Below are positions 18,924-27,813 of a stretch of 64,000 nt of DNA, one piece after another; position 1 is the stretch's first letter, and every line of letters begins with the position of its first letter. Position numbers and translations under genes: made by a program. Where the stretch lies: positions 124,001 to 188,000 of the forward strand of contig NZ_QLIS02000002.1 in NCBI RefSeq assembly GCF_003574475.2, read 5' to 3'. The notes below the pieces were generated by a model. It made no database searches and was not told the DNA's origin. It saw only the letters and a program-made list of their open reading frames with translations. This DNA comes from Pseudofrancisella aestuarii. GTDB lineage: Bacteria; Pseudomonadota; Gammaproteobacteria; Francisellales; Francisellaceae.

Positions 18924-20587
18924 TGAAAGATTTTTTCAAAAATTATTGGCTTATCTCATCGCCTTTTTGGAAAACTAAAAGTGGCTTTATAGCTATTATC
19001 TTATTGATGATTTGTACTGTTTTTGAATTTTCTAGCGTTGGTTTAAGTGTTTATTTAAACAGCTGGAACGTTGATTTTTATAATGCTATTCAAGAGTATG
19101 ACAAAGAACTTTTGATTCACCAGTTGATTATTTTTGTAGTAATAATTTTCTTTATGCTTCTTAATGGTTTTTTAGCATATTTTATTGGTCAGTATTTTAC
19201 AATATTTATGAGAAAGCCTTTGACTGAATACTATGTTAAGAATTGGCTAGGTACAAAAAGTTATTTAAAGGACTCAAAATCATATGATAATCCAGAGGAG
19301 AGGATTAGTTATGATATTCAACAGTTTATAACTTTATCAAAATACTTTTTTCTAGGAACAATTCGTAGTATCTCATCATTTATTTCATTTTCAATAGTAT
19401 TATGGGGTTTATCGGGAATTTTATCTTTTTCTTTACATGGTACTGAATTTAAAATTCATGGTTATTTATTTTGGATAGCGATTACCCTCGGTTTTACAAA
19501 TATGTGGTTAGTTTTTAAGGTTGGTAGTCCTTTAAAACAGCTTTTATATAACCAACAAAAATATGAAGCAGATTTTAGATATAAATTATCTGTAGTTAGA
19601 AACAATAAGGCTTCTATTTATGATAATCAATCTGAAAAAAGGGAGTATTTAACTTCTAGAAGAAACTTTAGTTCTATCGTAAGAAACTTTTACAGTGTAA
19701 CATTTAGACAAGCTAAAATAGACATTGTGTCAACTTTCTTTACTCAGATATATGCTATTTTAGGTAGTATATTAGCTCTTCCAAGATATTTTGCTAAAGA
19801 GCTTAGTTTGGGGCAGATGATGCAAGTGAATTCGGCTTTTATGCAAGCAATATTTCCAATGCTATTCTTTGTATATTCTTATGATAATTTAGCTGAATTA
19901 AGAGCTAATATTACCAGACTTTCTGAGCTTAAAAGATCTATGGATGAAGATGCTAAAGAAGAGCGATTAAGGATAATTAATCCTGAACAAAAAGAATTAT
20001 TAAAACTGGATGATGTTTCAATAATAAGACAAGTAGATACTTTGCTGGAAGGATTAAGCTTTTCTTTATTTGAAGCAGATACTTTATTTATACATGGAAG
20101 AAATGGATTGGGTAAAACTAGTTTATTAAGGGTTATAAATGGACATAGTGACTTTTTTCATGGAGAGATTATCTTTAATAAATTTCCCAAAATTTTATTT
20201 TTAGCACAAAAGCCTTATTTCCCAGAGGATGATTTTAAAAGAGCTATTTTTTATCCATTTTTTACAAATATTCCATCAGATGAAGAATTTAAAGAGATTT
20301 TAGATACTTTAGAGTTAAGCTGTTTGAAAAAATTTATAGGTACGAAATATGATTGGAGAAATATTTTATCGACTGGTGAACAACAGAAATTACGCTTTTG
20401 TAAAATATTTATTAAGAAATATGATTTAGTTTTATTAGATGAGGCTACTTCAAATGTTGATGCAAAATCAGAAGAAAAAATATATCAATTAATGAAAGAA
20501 AAGCATATGGCATTTATTACAGTTAGTCATAATGAAAGAGCAAGAAAATTCCATTCTAAGATATTAGAGTTACAGCAGTTTAATTAA
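18923..20587 (+). CDS. SbmA/BacA-YddA type ABC transporter (fused membrane and ATPase)
   Basis: A 554-residue half transporter. Residues 1-330 hold about 5-6 membrane helices of the SbmA/BacA type; the N-terminal FFKNYWLISSPFWKTKS and SWNVDFYNAIQEYD are typical. Residues about 350-554 are an ATP-binding domain with Walker A HGRNGLGKTSL, signature LSTGEQQKLRF and Walker B DLVLLDEATSNVD. It resembles E. coli YddA and long-chain acyl/peptide importers. Its ATG shares one base with the preceding stop (TAATG), so the genes are coupled. Substrate is unknown; peptides, cobalamin-like molecules and fatty acyl groups are all known for the superfamily. The 3' end overlaps nhaD by 8 bp. Confidence 0.85.
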   Translation: MKDFFKNYWLISSPFWKTKSGFIAIILLMICTVFEFSSVGLSVYLNSWNVDFYNAIQEYDKELLIHQLIIFVVIIFFMLLNGFLAYFIGQYFTIFMRKPLTEYYVKNWLGTKSYLKDSKSYDNPEERISYDIQQFITLSKYFFLGTIRSISSFISFSIVLWGLSGILSFSLHGTEFKIHGYLFWIAITLGFTNMWLVFKVGSPLKQLLYNQQKYEADFRYKLSVVRNNKASIYDNQSEKREYLTSRRNFSSIVRNFYSVTFRQAKIDIVSTFFTQIYAILGSILALPRYFAKELSLGQMMQVNSAFMQAIFPMLFFVYSYDNLAELRANITRLSELKRSMDEDAKEERLRIINPEQKELLKLDDVSIIRQVDTLLEGLSFSLFEADTLFIHGRNGLGKTSLLRVINGHSDFFHGEIIFNKFPKILFLAQKPYFPEDDFKRAIFYPFFTNIPSDEEFKEILDTLELSCLKKFIGTKYDWRNILSTGEQQKLRFCKIFIKKYDLVLLDEATSNVDAKSEEKIYQLMKEKHMAFITVSHNERARKFHSKILELQQFN

Positions 20588-21998
20588 TAAGTAAGTGAAC
20601 TATGATACTTGCAAAATATCCGATAGCTATTACCCAAGTCCATTTTAAATGTCCCATGAATGTATATTTGCCTTTAGATTTACCCATAACAGCAACACCA
20701 GCAGCCGAACCTATGGATAATAAGCTTCCACCAACGCCAGCAGTTAGGGTTACTAATAGCCATTGAGAATGCTCCATAATAGGGTGCATACTCAATACAG
20801 CAAACATTACAGGGATATTATCAACTACAGCTGATAGTATTCCAATTATTGTGTTTGCTTGAGTGTGTGCTGAAAATAAATTTGGAGCTATTGATTGCAT
20901 ATCAGTATAAATATATTGAGAAGCAATTCCTAGATAACCTAGAGTTGCTAAACCTTGTACAGCAACTAGAATTCCATAGAAAAACAATAAAGTATCCCAT
21001 TCAGCATTTTTTATATTTTGAAAAATATCAAAGGCATGAGGATGCATTTTATGTGCATGAGGTATATCTTTGTTTTCTCTTATTAGTTTTCTACCATATA
21101 AGTAGTCAAATATCATTACATATCCAAGGCCAGTCATCATTCCTAAAGCAGGAGGTAAGTGTAATAAATGTTCAAATGCTACAGCTGTTGCAATGGTTAG
21201 GATAAATAGAATTATTATAACTATAGCGCCTCTTTTAAACTCAACCTTTTCTTCGATAATGGTTTGAGCCTGCATTTTTGGTAAAAATATGCTCATTATA
21301 ATTGCGGGCACTAAGAAATTTACAAGTGACGGAATAAAGATTGCAAAAAACTCTGTGAACTTAACTGCACCGGCTTGCCATACCATTAGTGTTGTTATAT
21401 CTCCAAAAGGAGAGAAGGCACCACCTGCATTAGATGCTACAACAACGTTTACGCAAGCCATGGTTATAAATTTCGTATTATTTTTACCTATAGCAAGAAC
21501 TACTGTACTCATTACTAGAGCTGTAGTTAAGTTATCAGCAACTGCCGATAGAAAAAATGAGATTATACCTGTTAGCCAAAAGATAGTGAGGTAACCACAA
21601 CCAGACCGTAATAGAATGCTTTTTAATTTATCAAATACATTTCTATCTTCAAGAAGGTTTATGTATGCCATAGCAACTACTAAAAATAATAATAGCTCTC
21701 CATACTCAACCATGATGTGATTGAAGTTTTCATTAACAATATTGCTTGCACCTGATTCTTTGCCAACTAAAGCAACTAAGATCCAGATTATTCCAGCTCC
21801 TATAATTACTGGTTTTGATTTGTTTAAATGAGTTACATCCTCTGTCATTACTAGAAGATAAGCTATTATGAAAACTAATACCGCTATTATTGCTAAAGTA
21901 TGAGTAGTTGCATTCATAGTATTAGTACTAGACTCTCCAGCGAAAGAGAATATAGGAAGTAGAAACGAGATTAATAAAAACAGTATTTTTCTAGACAT
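20580..21998 (-). CDS. nhaD: NhaD-type Na+/H+ antiporter
   Basis: A 472-residue ion-transporter-superfamily protein with an N-terminal signal-like helix (KILFLLISFLLPIFSFA) and about 12 further helices. Conserved parts include SAVADNLTTALVMSTVVL (about 150-167), NAGGAFSPFGDITTLMVW and SAVVDNIPVMFAVLSM, the repeated Asp-Asn pairs of the NhaD transport core. It exports Na+ or Li+ in exchange for protons. It is convergent with the ABC gene and divergent from bcr. Confidence 0.9.
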   Translation of the reverse strand: MSRKILFLLISFLLPIFSFAGESSTNTMNATTHTLAIIAVLVFIIAYLLVMTEDVTHLNKSKPVIIGAGIIWILVALVGKESGASNIVNENFNHIMVEYGELLLFLVVAMAYINLLEDRNVFDKLKSILLRSGCGYLTIFWLTGIISFFLSAVADNLTTALVMSTVVLAIGKNNTKFITMACVNVVVASNAGGAFSPFGDITTLMVWQAGAVKFTEFFAIFIPSLVNFLVPAIIMSIFLPKMQAQTIIEEKVEFKRGAIVIIILFILTIATAVAFEHLLHLPPALGMMTGLGYVMIFDYLYGRKLIRENKDIPHAHKMHPHAFDIFQNIKNAEWDTLLFFYGILVAVQGLATLGYLGIASQYIYTDMQSIAPNLFSAHTQANTIIGILSAVVDNIPVMFAVLSMHPIMEHSQWLLVTLTAGVGGSLLSIGSAAGVAVMGKSKGKYTFMGHLKWTWVIAIGYFASIIVHLLIN

Positions 21999-22044
21999 TA
22001 TTTATATAAAAATATTTATTTGGAAACAATTATAACATTAAGAT

Positions 22045-22057
22045 ATTAGATTCTAAT
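22045..22057. promoter_or_regulatory. 13-bp palindrome between nhaD and the bcr-like gene
   Basis: ATTAGA and TCTAAT flank a single T, forming a perfect 6-bp inverted repeat about 47 bp from the nhaD start and 92 bp from the transporter start. It lies in the shared upstream region and could be an operator, though AT-rich palindromes arise readily by chance in this composition. Confidence 0.3.
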
Positions 22058-22085
22058 TATTTGTGATGTTAAATATTTACTATTT

Positions 22086-22094
22086 TGGTACAAT
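22086..22094 (+). promoter_or_regulatory. candidate extended -10 promoter of the bcr-like gene
   Basis: TGGTACAAT is an extended -10 element (TGn then TACAAT), 54 bp before the start. No -35 at 17 bp is evident. The gene also has an excellent Shine-Dalgarno AAGGAGG at about 22138-22144. Confidence 0.4.
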
Positions 22095-22148
22095 TACAGC
22101 CCAATATTTTCAAATTTAAAATAATAATAATATTTTTAAGGAGGTTTT

Positions 22149-23345
22149 ATGTGGAAATATTCGCCTCTTAAGACAGTTCTAATTCTGGGGCCAATGGTCT
22201 TTGCTTTTGCTTTAGCAATGGATGTTTATATGCCAGTTTTACCGGATATGAAAGAGAGTTTAAATACGACTCAGTCTATGGTTCAAGTAACGCTATCATT
22301 ATTTTTAATAGTTACCGGCGTTGGACAGTTGTTTTTAGGACCTTTGTCTGATCAGTTTGGTAGATTTAAAATAATGCTTTTATCTACATTATTGTTTTTA
22401 CTAGGTTCATTGCTTTGTGCTCTTTCACCAAATATAGAATCTCTAATTGTATCAAGAGTGATTCAAGCATTTGGCTGTTGCGGAATGTCAGTAGTTGCTT
22501 TCGCAGTGGTTAGAGATGCGTATTCTGGTAAAAAAAGCTCAATGATCTATAGCTTTATAAACGCAATAATTTCTATTTCTCCTATTCTAGGCCCATTAAT
22601 AGGAGTCATCTTGACCACATATTTTAGTTGGCAGTCAGCATTTGTGTTTTTGTCTATTTTGGCACTTTTTTCAGTCTTGATGACGGTTTTCTTCGTTAAA
22701 GAAAGCTTGCCTGCTGAGAGAAGGAAAAAAGTATCAATGACAATCTTTTCAAGATACCTAACTGTTACGAAATCATTACAGTTTTGGGCTTATTCTTTGA
22801 CTGCAGTCTCGGGTATGTCTTCTTTCTTTATATTGTTTTCGATGACACCTTATATCATTAATTATCTTGGATACCCTATTTCGAAGATATATATAATGTT
22901 TGGTTTGGCTGGAGTGGCTTACTTAGTGGGTTCTATATTCTCTGGATTTATAGTAAATATACTTGGTGTCCGTCGAACAGCTCTTTTAGGTGTTGGATGT
23001 ATTTTCTTTGCTGGAATATTATCATCTTTTGTATATTTCGTTTCTGGACTTAGTTTGTGGGGTTTTTTTGCACCATGTTTTTTTGCAACATTTGGCTGTG
23101 CTTTAACATCTGGTACAGGCGCTAGCGGAAGTATGGAGCCTTTTTTTGAAATAGCTGGAGTGGCTTCGGCTATGTTTGGCACATTAGAGTTTTCTATAAG
23201 TGGTCTAGTGGGAAGTGTTGCTATGCTATTTCCTGCAACAACAAATTTGCCTATAGCTATATCAATGTTAGTAATGTCTAGTCTGACTTTTATATTGTTA
23301 CTAATATTAGGTAGGAGTGAAGAAAGTAGAGTATTAACTAAATAG
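22149..23345 (+). CDS. Bcr/CflA-family MFS drug exporter
   Basis: A 398-residue major-facilitator protein with 12 predicted helices. Family features are AMDVYMPVLPDMKESL in helix 1, GPLSDQFGRFKIML in the loop 2-3, and RVIQAFGCCGMSVVAFAVVRD in helix 4 (motif C region of drug:H+ antiporters). It probably exports small toxic compounds by proton antiport. It is preceded by a near-perfect ribosome binding site. A small membrane-protein gene follows after 13 bp. Confidence 0.88.
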   Translation: MWKYSPLKTVLILGPMVFAFALAMDVYMPVLPDMKESLNTTQSMVQVTLSLFLIVTGVGQLFLGPLSDQFGRFKIMLLSTLLFLLGSLLCALSPNIESLIVSRVIQAFGCCGMSVVAFAVVRDAYSGKKSSMIYSFINAIISISPILGPLIGVILTTYFSWQSAFVFLSILALFSVLMTVFFVKESLPAERRKKVSMTIFSRYLTVTKSLQFWAYSLTAVSGMSSFFILFSMTPYIINYLGYPISKIYIMFGLAGVAYLVGSIFSGFIVNILGVRRTALLGVGCIFFAGILSSFVYFVSGLSLWGFFAPCFFATFGCALTSGTGASGSMEPFFEIAGVASAMFGTLEFSISGLVGSVAMLFPATTNLPIAISMLVMSSLTFILLLILGRSEESRVLTK

Positions 23346-23358
23346 TTGAGAGAATAGT

Positions 23359-23478
23359 ATGTTTAGATCGTTTTGGGAATGGTATAAGGAAGGCTGGCAA
23401 AAAACAGTTGGAATGAGATACTTTGGAATATTTATTCTAGTTTTAATTATTATTTATCAAATGTTTTTTGCGGATTAA
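23359..23478 (+). CDS. 39-residue single-span membrane protein
   Basis: Start ATG 23359-23361, stop TAA 23476-23478. The protein has an amphipathic, Trp-rich N terminus (MFRSFWEWYKEGWQK), a connecting stretch, and one hydrophobic helix (YFGIFILVLIIIYQMFF) ending in AD. GAGAG lies six bases before the ATG. It begins 13 bp after the exporter gene in the same direction and ends 7 bp before the convergent trhP. Small membrane proteins beside efflux pumps sometimes modulate the pump; here that is only a suggestion from position. Confidence 0.55.
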   Translation: MFRSFWEWYKEGWQKTVGMRYFGIFILVLIIIYQMFFAD

Positions 23479-23485
23479 GCTCTTA

Positions 23486-24808
23486 TTATTCTTGAGGAAG
23501 ATTTCTAATTAATAAAGCAAATTTCATATCTTCAGGACTTACATCGTCAAACCTAATTTTTGCTTCATATCCGCTTCCTTTTGCTTCTTCCATATGATTT
23601 CCATCTTTATCAGTCATATTATCAAGAATAATTTCTCGACTACCAGAAGGAAGCATAAGCTCTATACTATCGCCTATTAATAGTTTGTTTCTAATATTGA
23701 TAGATGCATAACCTGTATGTTCGTCAAAATTGGTAACTTCCCCAACAAATTGTTGAGTGATACTTCTAGAATCTGAATTGTCATATTTTTGATATTCATC
23801 ATGTACATGACGACGGTAAAAACCTTCTGTATATCCACGGTGTGCAAGTCCTTCAAGCTTATCCATTAAAGTCATATCAAATGGTTTTCCAGCAATAGCA
23901 TCTTTAATAGCTTGGTCATAAAGTTGAGCAGTTCTTGCAGCATAAAAGAAAGATTTTGTTCTACCTTCTATTTTAAAACAATCAATCCCCATTTTTGTTA
24001 GATACTCAACATGTTGAATAGCTCTTAGATCTTTTGAGTTCATGATATATGTTCCATGCTCATCTTCAAACATGGGATTATATTGACCAGGCTCTTTATC
24101 ATTTTCTATTAACAGAACTTTATCTAAAGGCGTGCCAATACCAAGAGTAGGCTGTACAGGTTCATAATCACCCCAGTCATTTTGTTTTGCTTCAGCTATT
24201 TTGTAATTGTTTCTACAAGCATTATTGCAAACTCCTTGATTAGGATCTCTGTGACTATAATAGCCAGATAACAAACATCTACCAGAATATGCCATACATA
24301 AAGAGCCATGCACAAATGTTTCAATTTCTATTTCTGGGCAATGCTCTTTAATTTCAGCGATTTCTTCTAGGCTCAATTCTCTAGATAATACGACTCGCTT
24401 GATGCCCATTTTGTGCCAGAATTTTACAGTTTGATAATTTACAGCATTTGACTGTACAGAAAGATGTATTTCTTGATCAGGGAAATGTTCTCTTACTAGC
24501 ATTATCATACCAGGATCAGACATTATCATAGCATCAGGCTTTAAAGCAATTACAGGAGCTATATCTTTTATGTATGTTTTAATTTTTGCATTATGTGGAG
24601 CAATATTATTTGCTAGCATAATTTTTTTGCCCATTGCATGAGCTTCAGTTATAGCTGTTTCCAGCACCTCTAGTTTAGAAAACTCATTATTTCTAGCTCG
24701 TAAGCTGTATCTAGGTTGTCCTACATATACAGCATCAGCACCATAAGCAAAAGCATACCTCATGGCTTTTAATGTTCCTGCAGGAGAGAGAAGTTCAGGT
24801 CTTTTCAT
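23486..24808 (-). CDS. trhP: U32-family tRNA uridine hydroxylation protein
   Basis: About 440 residues, very similar from memory to E. coli YegQ/TrhP, which takes part in prephenate-dependent 5-hydroxylation of wobble uridine in tRNA (first step to cmo5U/mcmo5U). Visible are the N-terminal PELLSPAGTLKAMRYAFAYG, the peptidase-U32 signature region E-I-E-T-F-V-H-G-S-L-C-M-A-Y-S-G-R-C, and a Cys-rich loop (GVCNNACR). ATG 24808 is preferred over ATG 24820: it has AGGA about 5-6 bases upstream and yields the family N terminus. An older label is U32 peptidase or collagenase-like. Confidence 0.92.
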   Translation of the reverse strand: MKRPELLSPAGTLKAMRYAFAYGADAVYVGQPRYSLRARNNEFSKLEVLETAITEAHAMGKKIMLANNIAPHNAKIKTYIKDIAPVIALKPDAMIMSDPGMIMLVREHFPDQEIHLSVQSNAVNYQTVKFWHKMGIKRVVLSRELSLEEIAEIKEHCPEIEIETFVHGSLCMAYSGRCLLSGYYSHRDPNQGVCNNACRNNYKIAEAKQNDWGDYEPVQPTLGIGTPLDKVLLIENDKEPGQYNPMFEDEHGTYIMNSKDLRAIQHVEYLTKMGIDCFKIEGRTKSFFYAARTAQLYDQAIKDAIAGKPFDMTLMDKLEGLAHRGYTEGFYRRHVHDEYQKYDNSDSRSITQQFVGEVTNFDEHTGYASINIRNKLLIGDSIELMLPSGSREIILDNMTDKDGNHMEEAKGSGYEAKIRFDDVSPEDMKFALLIRNLPQE

Positions 24809-25012
24809 ACGTTTCCTCATTCTGTCTGAGATAATTTATTATAGTTATAACTAATTTAGCACTAATATTTTATACAGATGGATTCTATATATTTTTGCTT
24901 GCTTTTCCAACTGCTAAAGTGCACTAAGGTTTTCTTTGGCTAGCTATTATGTTATTATCTCGGCATAAAATTTGTTTTTAATATTTCAATCATTTTTCAA
25001 AGGATTTTTAGA

Positions 25013-25633
25013 ATGGATTTTGAGTATGCAAAAGAGAATATGATTAAGCAACAAATTCTTCCTGAGGGTGTTCCATTAGGAAGATTAATAGATGCTATTC
25101 AAGATATTCCAAGAGAAAAATTTCTGCCAAAAGGGTTCGAAACTTTAGCTTATTCAGATTCAAATTTCACTATTGGTGGAAGGGAAATTAAGAATCCGAT
25201 GGTTACAGCAAGGATATTAGATTCTTTAAATATTAAAGAAAATAGCTCAGTTTTGAAATTGGGATTAGAATGTGGCTATACTTTAGCTCTTATCGCAAAA
25301 TTAGCCGAAACTGTTGATGTATTAGATTATAGTGAAGAAAGTTTAACTTTTATTAAAAGAAAACTTGCTTCTATCGGTCTTTATAATGTTGAGTTTAACA
25401 GTACAGAGTATTTAAAAGACATCCTTGATGAGGAAAGAACTTATGATTGTGTTTATATATCAAATACTGTTAGAGAGAAAGAGATAGATGAATCCTTGTT
25501 GAGGCTTTTAAAAGTTGGAGGCAGAATGTGTTTTATTGTTAAAACTGCTGTTTGTGATAAAGCTTTTTTAGTAACAAAAACATCAAAAGATGAATATAAT
25601 AAAAAGTTCCTTTTTGATATTTACAATAAATAG
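25013..25633 (+). CDS. protein-L-isoaspartate O-methyltransferase-like protein
   Basis: 206 residues, the length of bacterial Pcm. The N terminus (ENMIKQQILPEGV, IPREKFLP) and the central DYSEES...IKRKLASIG follow the PIMT fold. The SAM-binding motif I is altered, however: VLKLGLECGY instead of VLEIGTGSGY, losing the acidic residue and a glycine. The family would repair isoaspartyl residues using SAM, but this protein may be a non-catalytic or repurposed member. It is 4 bp upstream of tolC, a linkage I recall in several gammaproteobacteria. Activity is uncertain. Confidence 0.7.
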   Translation: MDFEYAKENMIKQQILPEGVPLGRLIDAIQDIPREKFLPKGFETLAYSDSNFTIGGREIKNPMVTARILDSLNIKENSSVLKLGLECGYTLALIAKLAETVDVLDYSEESLTFIKRKLASIGLYNVEFNSTEYLKDILDEERTYDCVYISNTVREKEIDESLLRLLKVGGRMCFIVKTAVCDKAFLVTKTSKDEYNKKFLFDIYNK

Positions 25634-25637
25634 ATAT

Positions 25638-27140
25638 ATGAAAAAAACCTTATCATTCTTATTTTTAAGTTTTGTGTTTTCAAATGTTTTTGCAGCATAT
25701 GAAAAGCCATTAGGCTCAGATGTTGCTAAAAATCCTTATAGTGTTGAAAAACAATATGCAAAAGCAGATGAAATAAGAGAGGGTAATAGTTTTTATAATT
25801 TAAAAAGTGTTGAGGATGTTGCTGTAGTAGATGATAAAGAAGAGAAGCAATATAGTTTAATAGAGATTTATAAACTTGCTGCAAAACATAATGCTGAATA
25901 TCAATCAGCTCGCTCGACTTTTGCTGGAAATATGGAAACAGTACCAAAAGCTTTGGGTTATTTACTACCACAAATTGATTTTGGATATAACTTAAGAAGG
26001 GATAGGTATAATCAGTTTGGCGGTATAGTTAAAGATACATCGAATAACCTTATGATTAATGGTACACAAACACTTTTTGATTGGTCAAAATGGAAAACAT
26101 TTACTCAAGCAATGTATTTACAGAAGTCTTATGCAATGATTTATGCAAAAGCTGAGCAAGATTTAATTATTAATACTGTTACAGCTTATTTTGAGCTTTT
26201 AAGAGCCCAGCAAGTATTGCAGTTTCAGTTTGCTAACGAAGCTTGGAATAAAAAGCTTTATATAAACCAAGAACAACAGTATCAGGCAGGAATAGTTTCA
26301 TATGCGGATTTAAAAACAAGTGATGCTCAGTATAGAAAAGCTATTGCTAGTAGAGCAGATGCTCAAAAACAACTTATTCAAGCAAAAGCTACTTTGGCAA
26401 AACTAGTTGGTAAAAAGATTAATTCACTTTTATATGTTGCAAAAGGTACTGATTATTTTGGCCCTCCAGTTCCAAATGATGTTGAGTATTGGCTAGAAAC
26501 CTCACAAAAGTATAATCTTGATATAGCTCAAAAAGCTTTTGCTTTCCAGGCAACAACTGAGGGTGTGGGGATAAAATGGGGTAACTTCTTTCCGAATGTT
26601 AATTTTGGGGGGGGATTAACTGCTTCATTTAATGACTATACAGGGTCTCCTCAAGAGTTAGTTCAGTTTCCAACAGACTATCAAATAGCAAATCTTCAAG
26701 GAAATGTTAATTGGAATTTATTAAGAGGTGGCTCTGATTATGCTCAATTGAAACAAGCTAGTTATGATAATCAAGCATCAAACTATACTCTTTTGCAAAC
26801 TCAAAGGGAGGTTTATGCTGGAATTGTTGAATCTTTTGAAACAGTTAGGTTAGATGCAATAAGAATCCAAGCGTATGAAAAATCTGTTTATGCTGGTTTG
26901 GCGTCAGTAAAAGCTATTTTGGAAGGGTATCAGGCTGGAACGCAAACTATTGTGGATTTGTTGAACCGTCAAGCAATTTTAGTTGAAGCGCAGCTTGCTT
27001 TTGCAGGATCAATATTTAATTACGTTGAGCATTATGCTCAATTAAAACAACTGCAAGGTAGTCTTACTTATGAAGATGTTGAACAAATAAATACATCTTT
27101 AGGAAAAGAAAATATAATATCTGCAATAGCAGCCGAATAG
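25638..27140 (+). CDS. tolC: TolC-family outer-membrane channel
   Basis: A 500-residue outer-membrane efflux channel. ATG 25638 gives a clean signal peptide (MKKTLSFLFLSFVFSNVFA). The duplicated outer-membrane efflux domain lies at about residues 65-260 and 290-480, with long alpha-helical, Ala/Gln-rich stretches and strands such as LLPQIDFGYNLRR and FFPNVNFGGGL. It forms trimeric channels for tripartite drug and type I export. It follows the PIMT-like gene by 4 bp and is followed after 4 bp by a phosphopantetheinyl transferase gene. A run of eight G (26607-26614) lies in frame in the second domain. Confidence 0.92.
   Translation: MKKTLSFLFLSFVFSNVFAAYEKPLGSDVAKNPYSVEKQYAKADEIREGNSFYNLKSVEDVAVVDDKEEKQYSLIEIYKLAAKHNAEYQSARSTFAGNMETVPKALGYLLPQIDFGYNLRRDRYNQFGGIVKDTSNNLMINGTQTLFDWSKWKTFTQAMYLQKSYAMIYAKAEQDLIINTVTAYFELLRAQQVLQFQFANEAWNKKLYINQEQQYQAGIVSYADLKTSDAQYRKAIASRADAQKQLIQAKATLAKLVGKKINSLLYVAKGTDYFGPPVPNDVEYWLETSQKYNLDIAQKAFAFQATTEGVGIKWGNFFPNVNFGGGLTASFNDYTGSPQELVQFPTDYQIANLQGNVNWNLLRGGSDYAQLKQASYDNQASNYTLLQTQREVYAGIVESFETVRLDAIRIQAYEKSVYAGLASVKAILEGYQAGTQTIVDLLNRQAILVEAQLAFAGSIFNYVEHYAQLKQLQGSLTYEDVEQINTSLGKENIISAIAAE
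26607..26614 (+). repeat. poly-G(8) tract inside tolC
   Basis: Eight consecutive G encode part of the FGGGL segment of TolC, in a sequence that is only about one third G+C. A one-base slip would shift the frame and truncate TolC, and could be polar on the PPTase and gadB genes downstream. Confidence 0.9.
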
Positions 27141-27144
27141 TTGG

Positions 27145-27813
27145 ATGGATAAAATTTATACTTTTATATTAAAAGTTAGTGACTTTGATATAGAAAAATC
27201 TTTTATTTATTTGCAAGAGCTTGATAAGTATAAAGACAGAAACATAATTTCACATCCGCAAAAACTTTTTTCTCAGTTAATTAGATATTTGGTTTTTAAG
27301 AGATTTTTTTCAATCTCTAACATAAAATTTAATCAATTAGAAAGTGGTAAACCAAATTTAGTAAATAGTAAATTAGATTTTAGTATTAGTCATACTACAA
27401 AATTCCTAATTATGTCTGTATCTGAAAGAAAGGTTGGGGTTGATATAGAACACATTAGAGATAGGAAAAATATAGAAAAAATAGCTGAACGCTTTTTTAG
27501 AGACGAAGAATATAGTCAATTAAAGAAAAGTGAAAATTTCATAAAAGATTTTTTTATGCTTTGGACATTGAAAGAAGCAGAAGTGAAAAGAAGTGGTTTA
27601 GGAATAGCAAAAGGATTTAATGAGGCTGCTTTTAAAAAAGATATAGATAATAAATGGATTAGTTGTAATTTTGAGCAAGATTTTTTTACTTTTAATTACG
27701 AAGATATTATTGGTTCAATCTGTTGTGAAAATGTTGAAAATTTACCTAGGGAATTTTTTAGGATAAATAATAATTTCGGTTTTGAAAAAATAAATATAGA
27801 AGAGGTTAAATAG
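27145..27813 (+). CDS. Sfp-type 4'-phosphopantetheinyl transferase
   Basis: 222 residues, matching the Sfp/Lys5/EntD size class. Key motifs are present: FSISHT (about 79-84), GVDIEHI (98-104, Mg2+-binding Asp-Ile-Glu) and [14 protein letters not shown] (140-153, WxxKEA). It transfers phosphopantetheine from CoA to a carrier-protein serine. The start is ATG 27145, with TTGGATGG just upstream. It sits 4 bp after tolC and its stop overlaps the gadB start. The only stand-alone NRPS-type carrier visible in the window is in the A-T-R enzyme at 48050-50977, a plausible client (inference). Confidence 0.88.
   Translation: MDKIYTFILKVSDFDIEKSFIYLQELDKYKDRNIISHPQKLFSQLIRYLVFKRFFSISNIKFNQLESGKPNLVNSKLDFSISHTTKFLIMSVSERKVGVDIEHIRDRKNIEKIAERFFRDEEYSQLKKSENFIKDFFMLWTLKEAEVKRSGLGIAKGFNEAAFKKDIDNKWISCNFEQDFFTFNYEDIIGSICCENVENLPREFFRINNNFGFEKINIEEVK

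Noticed and set aside
24881-24946. Possible 21-residue ORF (ATG at 24881) upstream of the pcm-like gene
   Set aside because: No ribosome binding site and ends inside the intergenic region; no reason to prefer it over chance.
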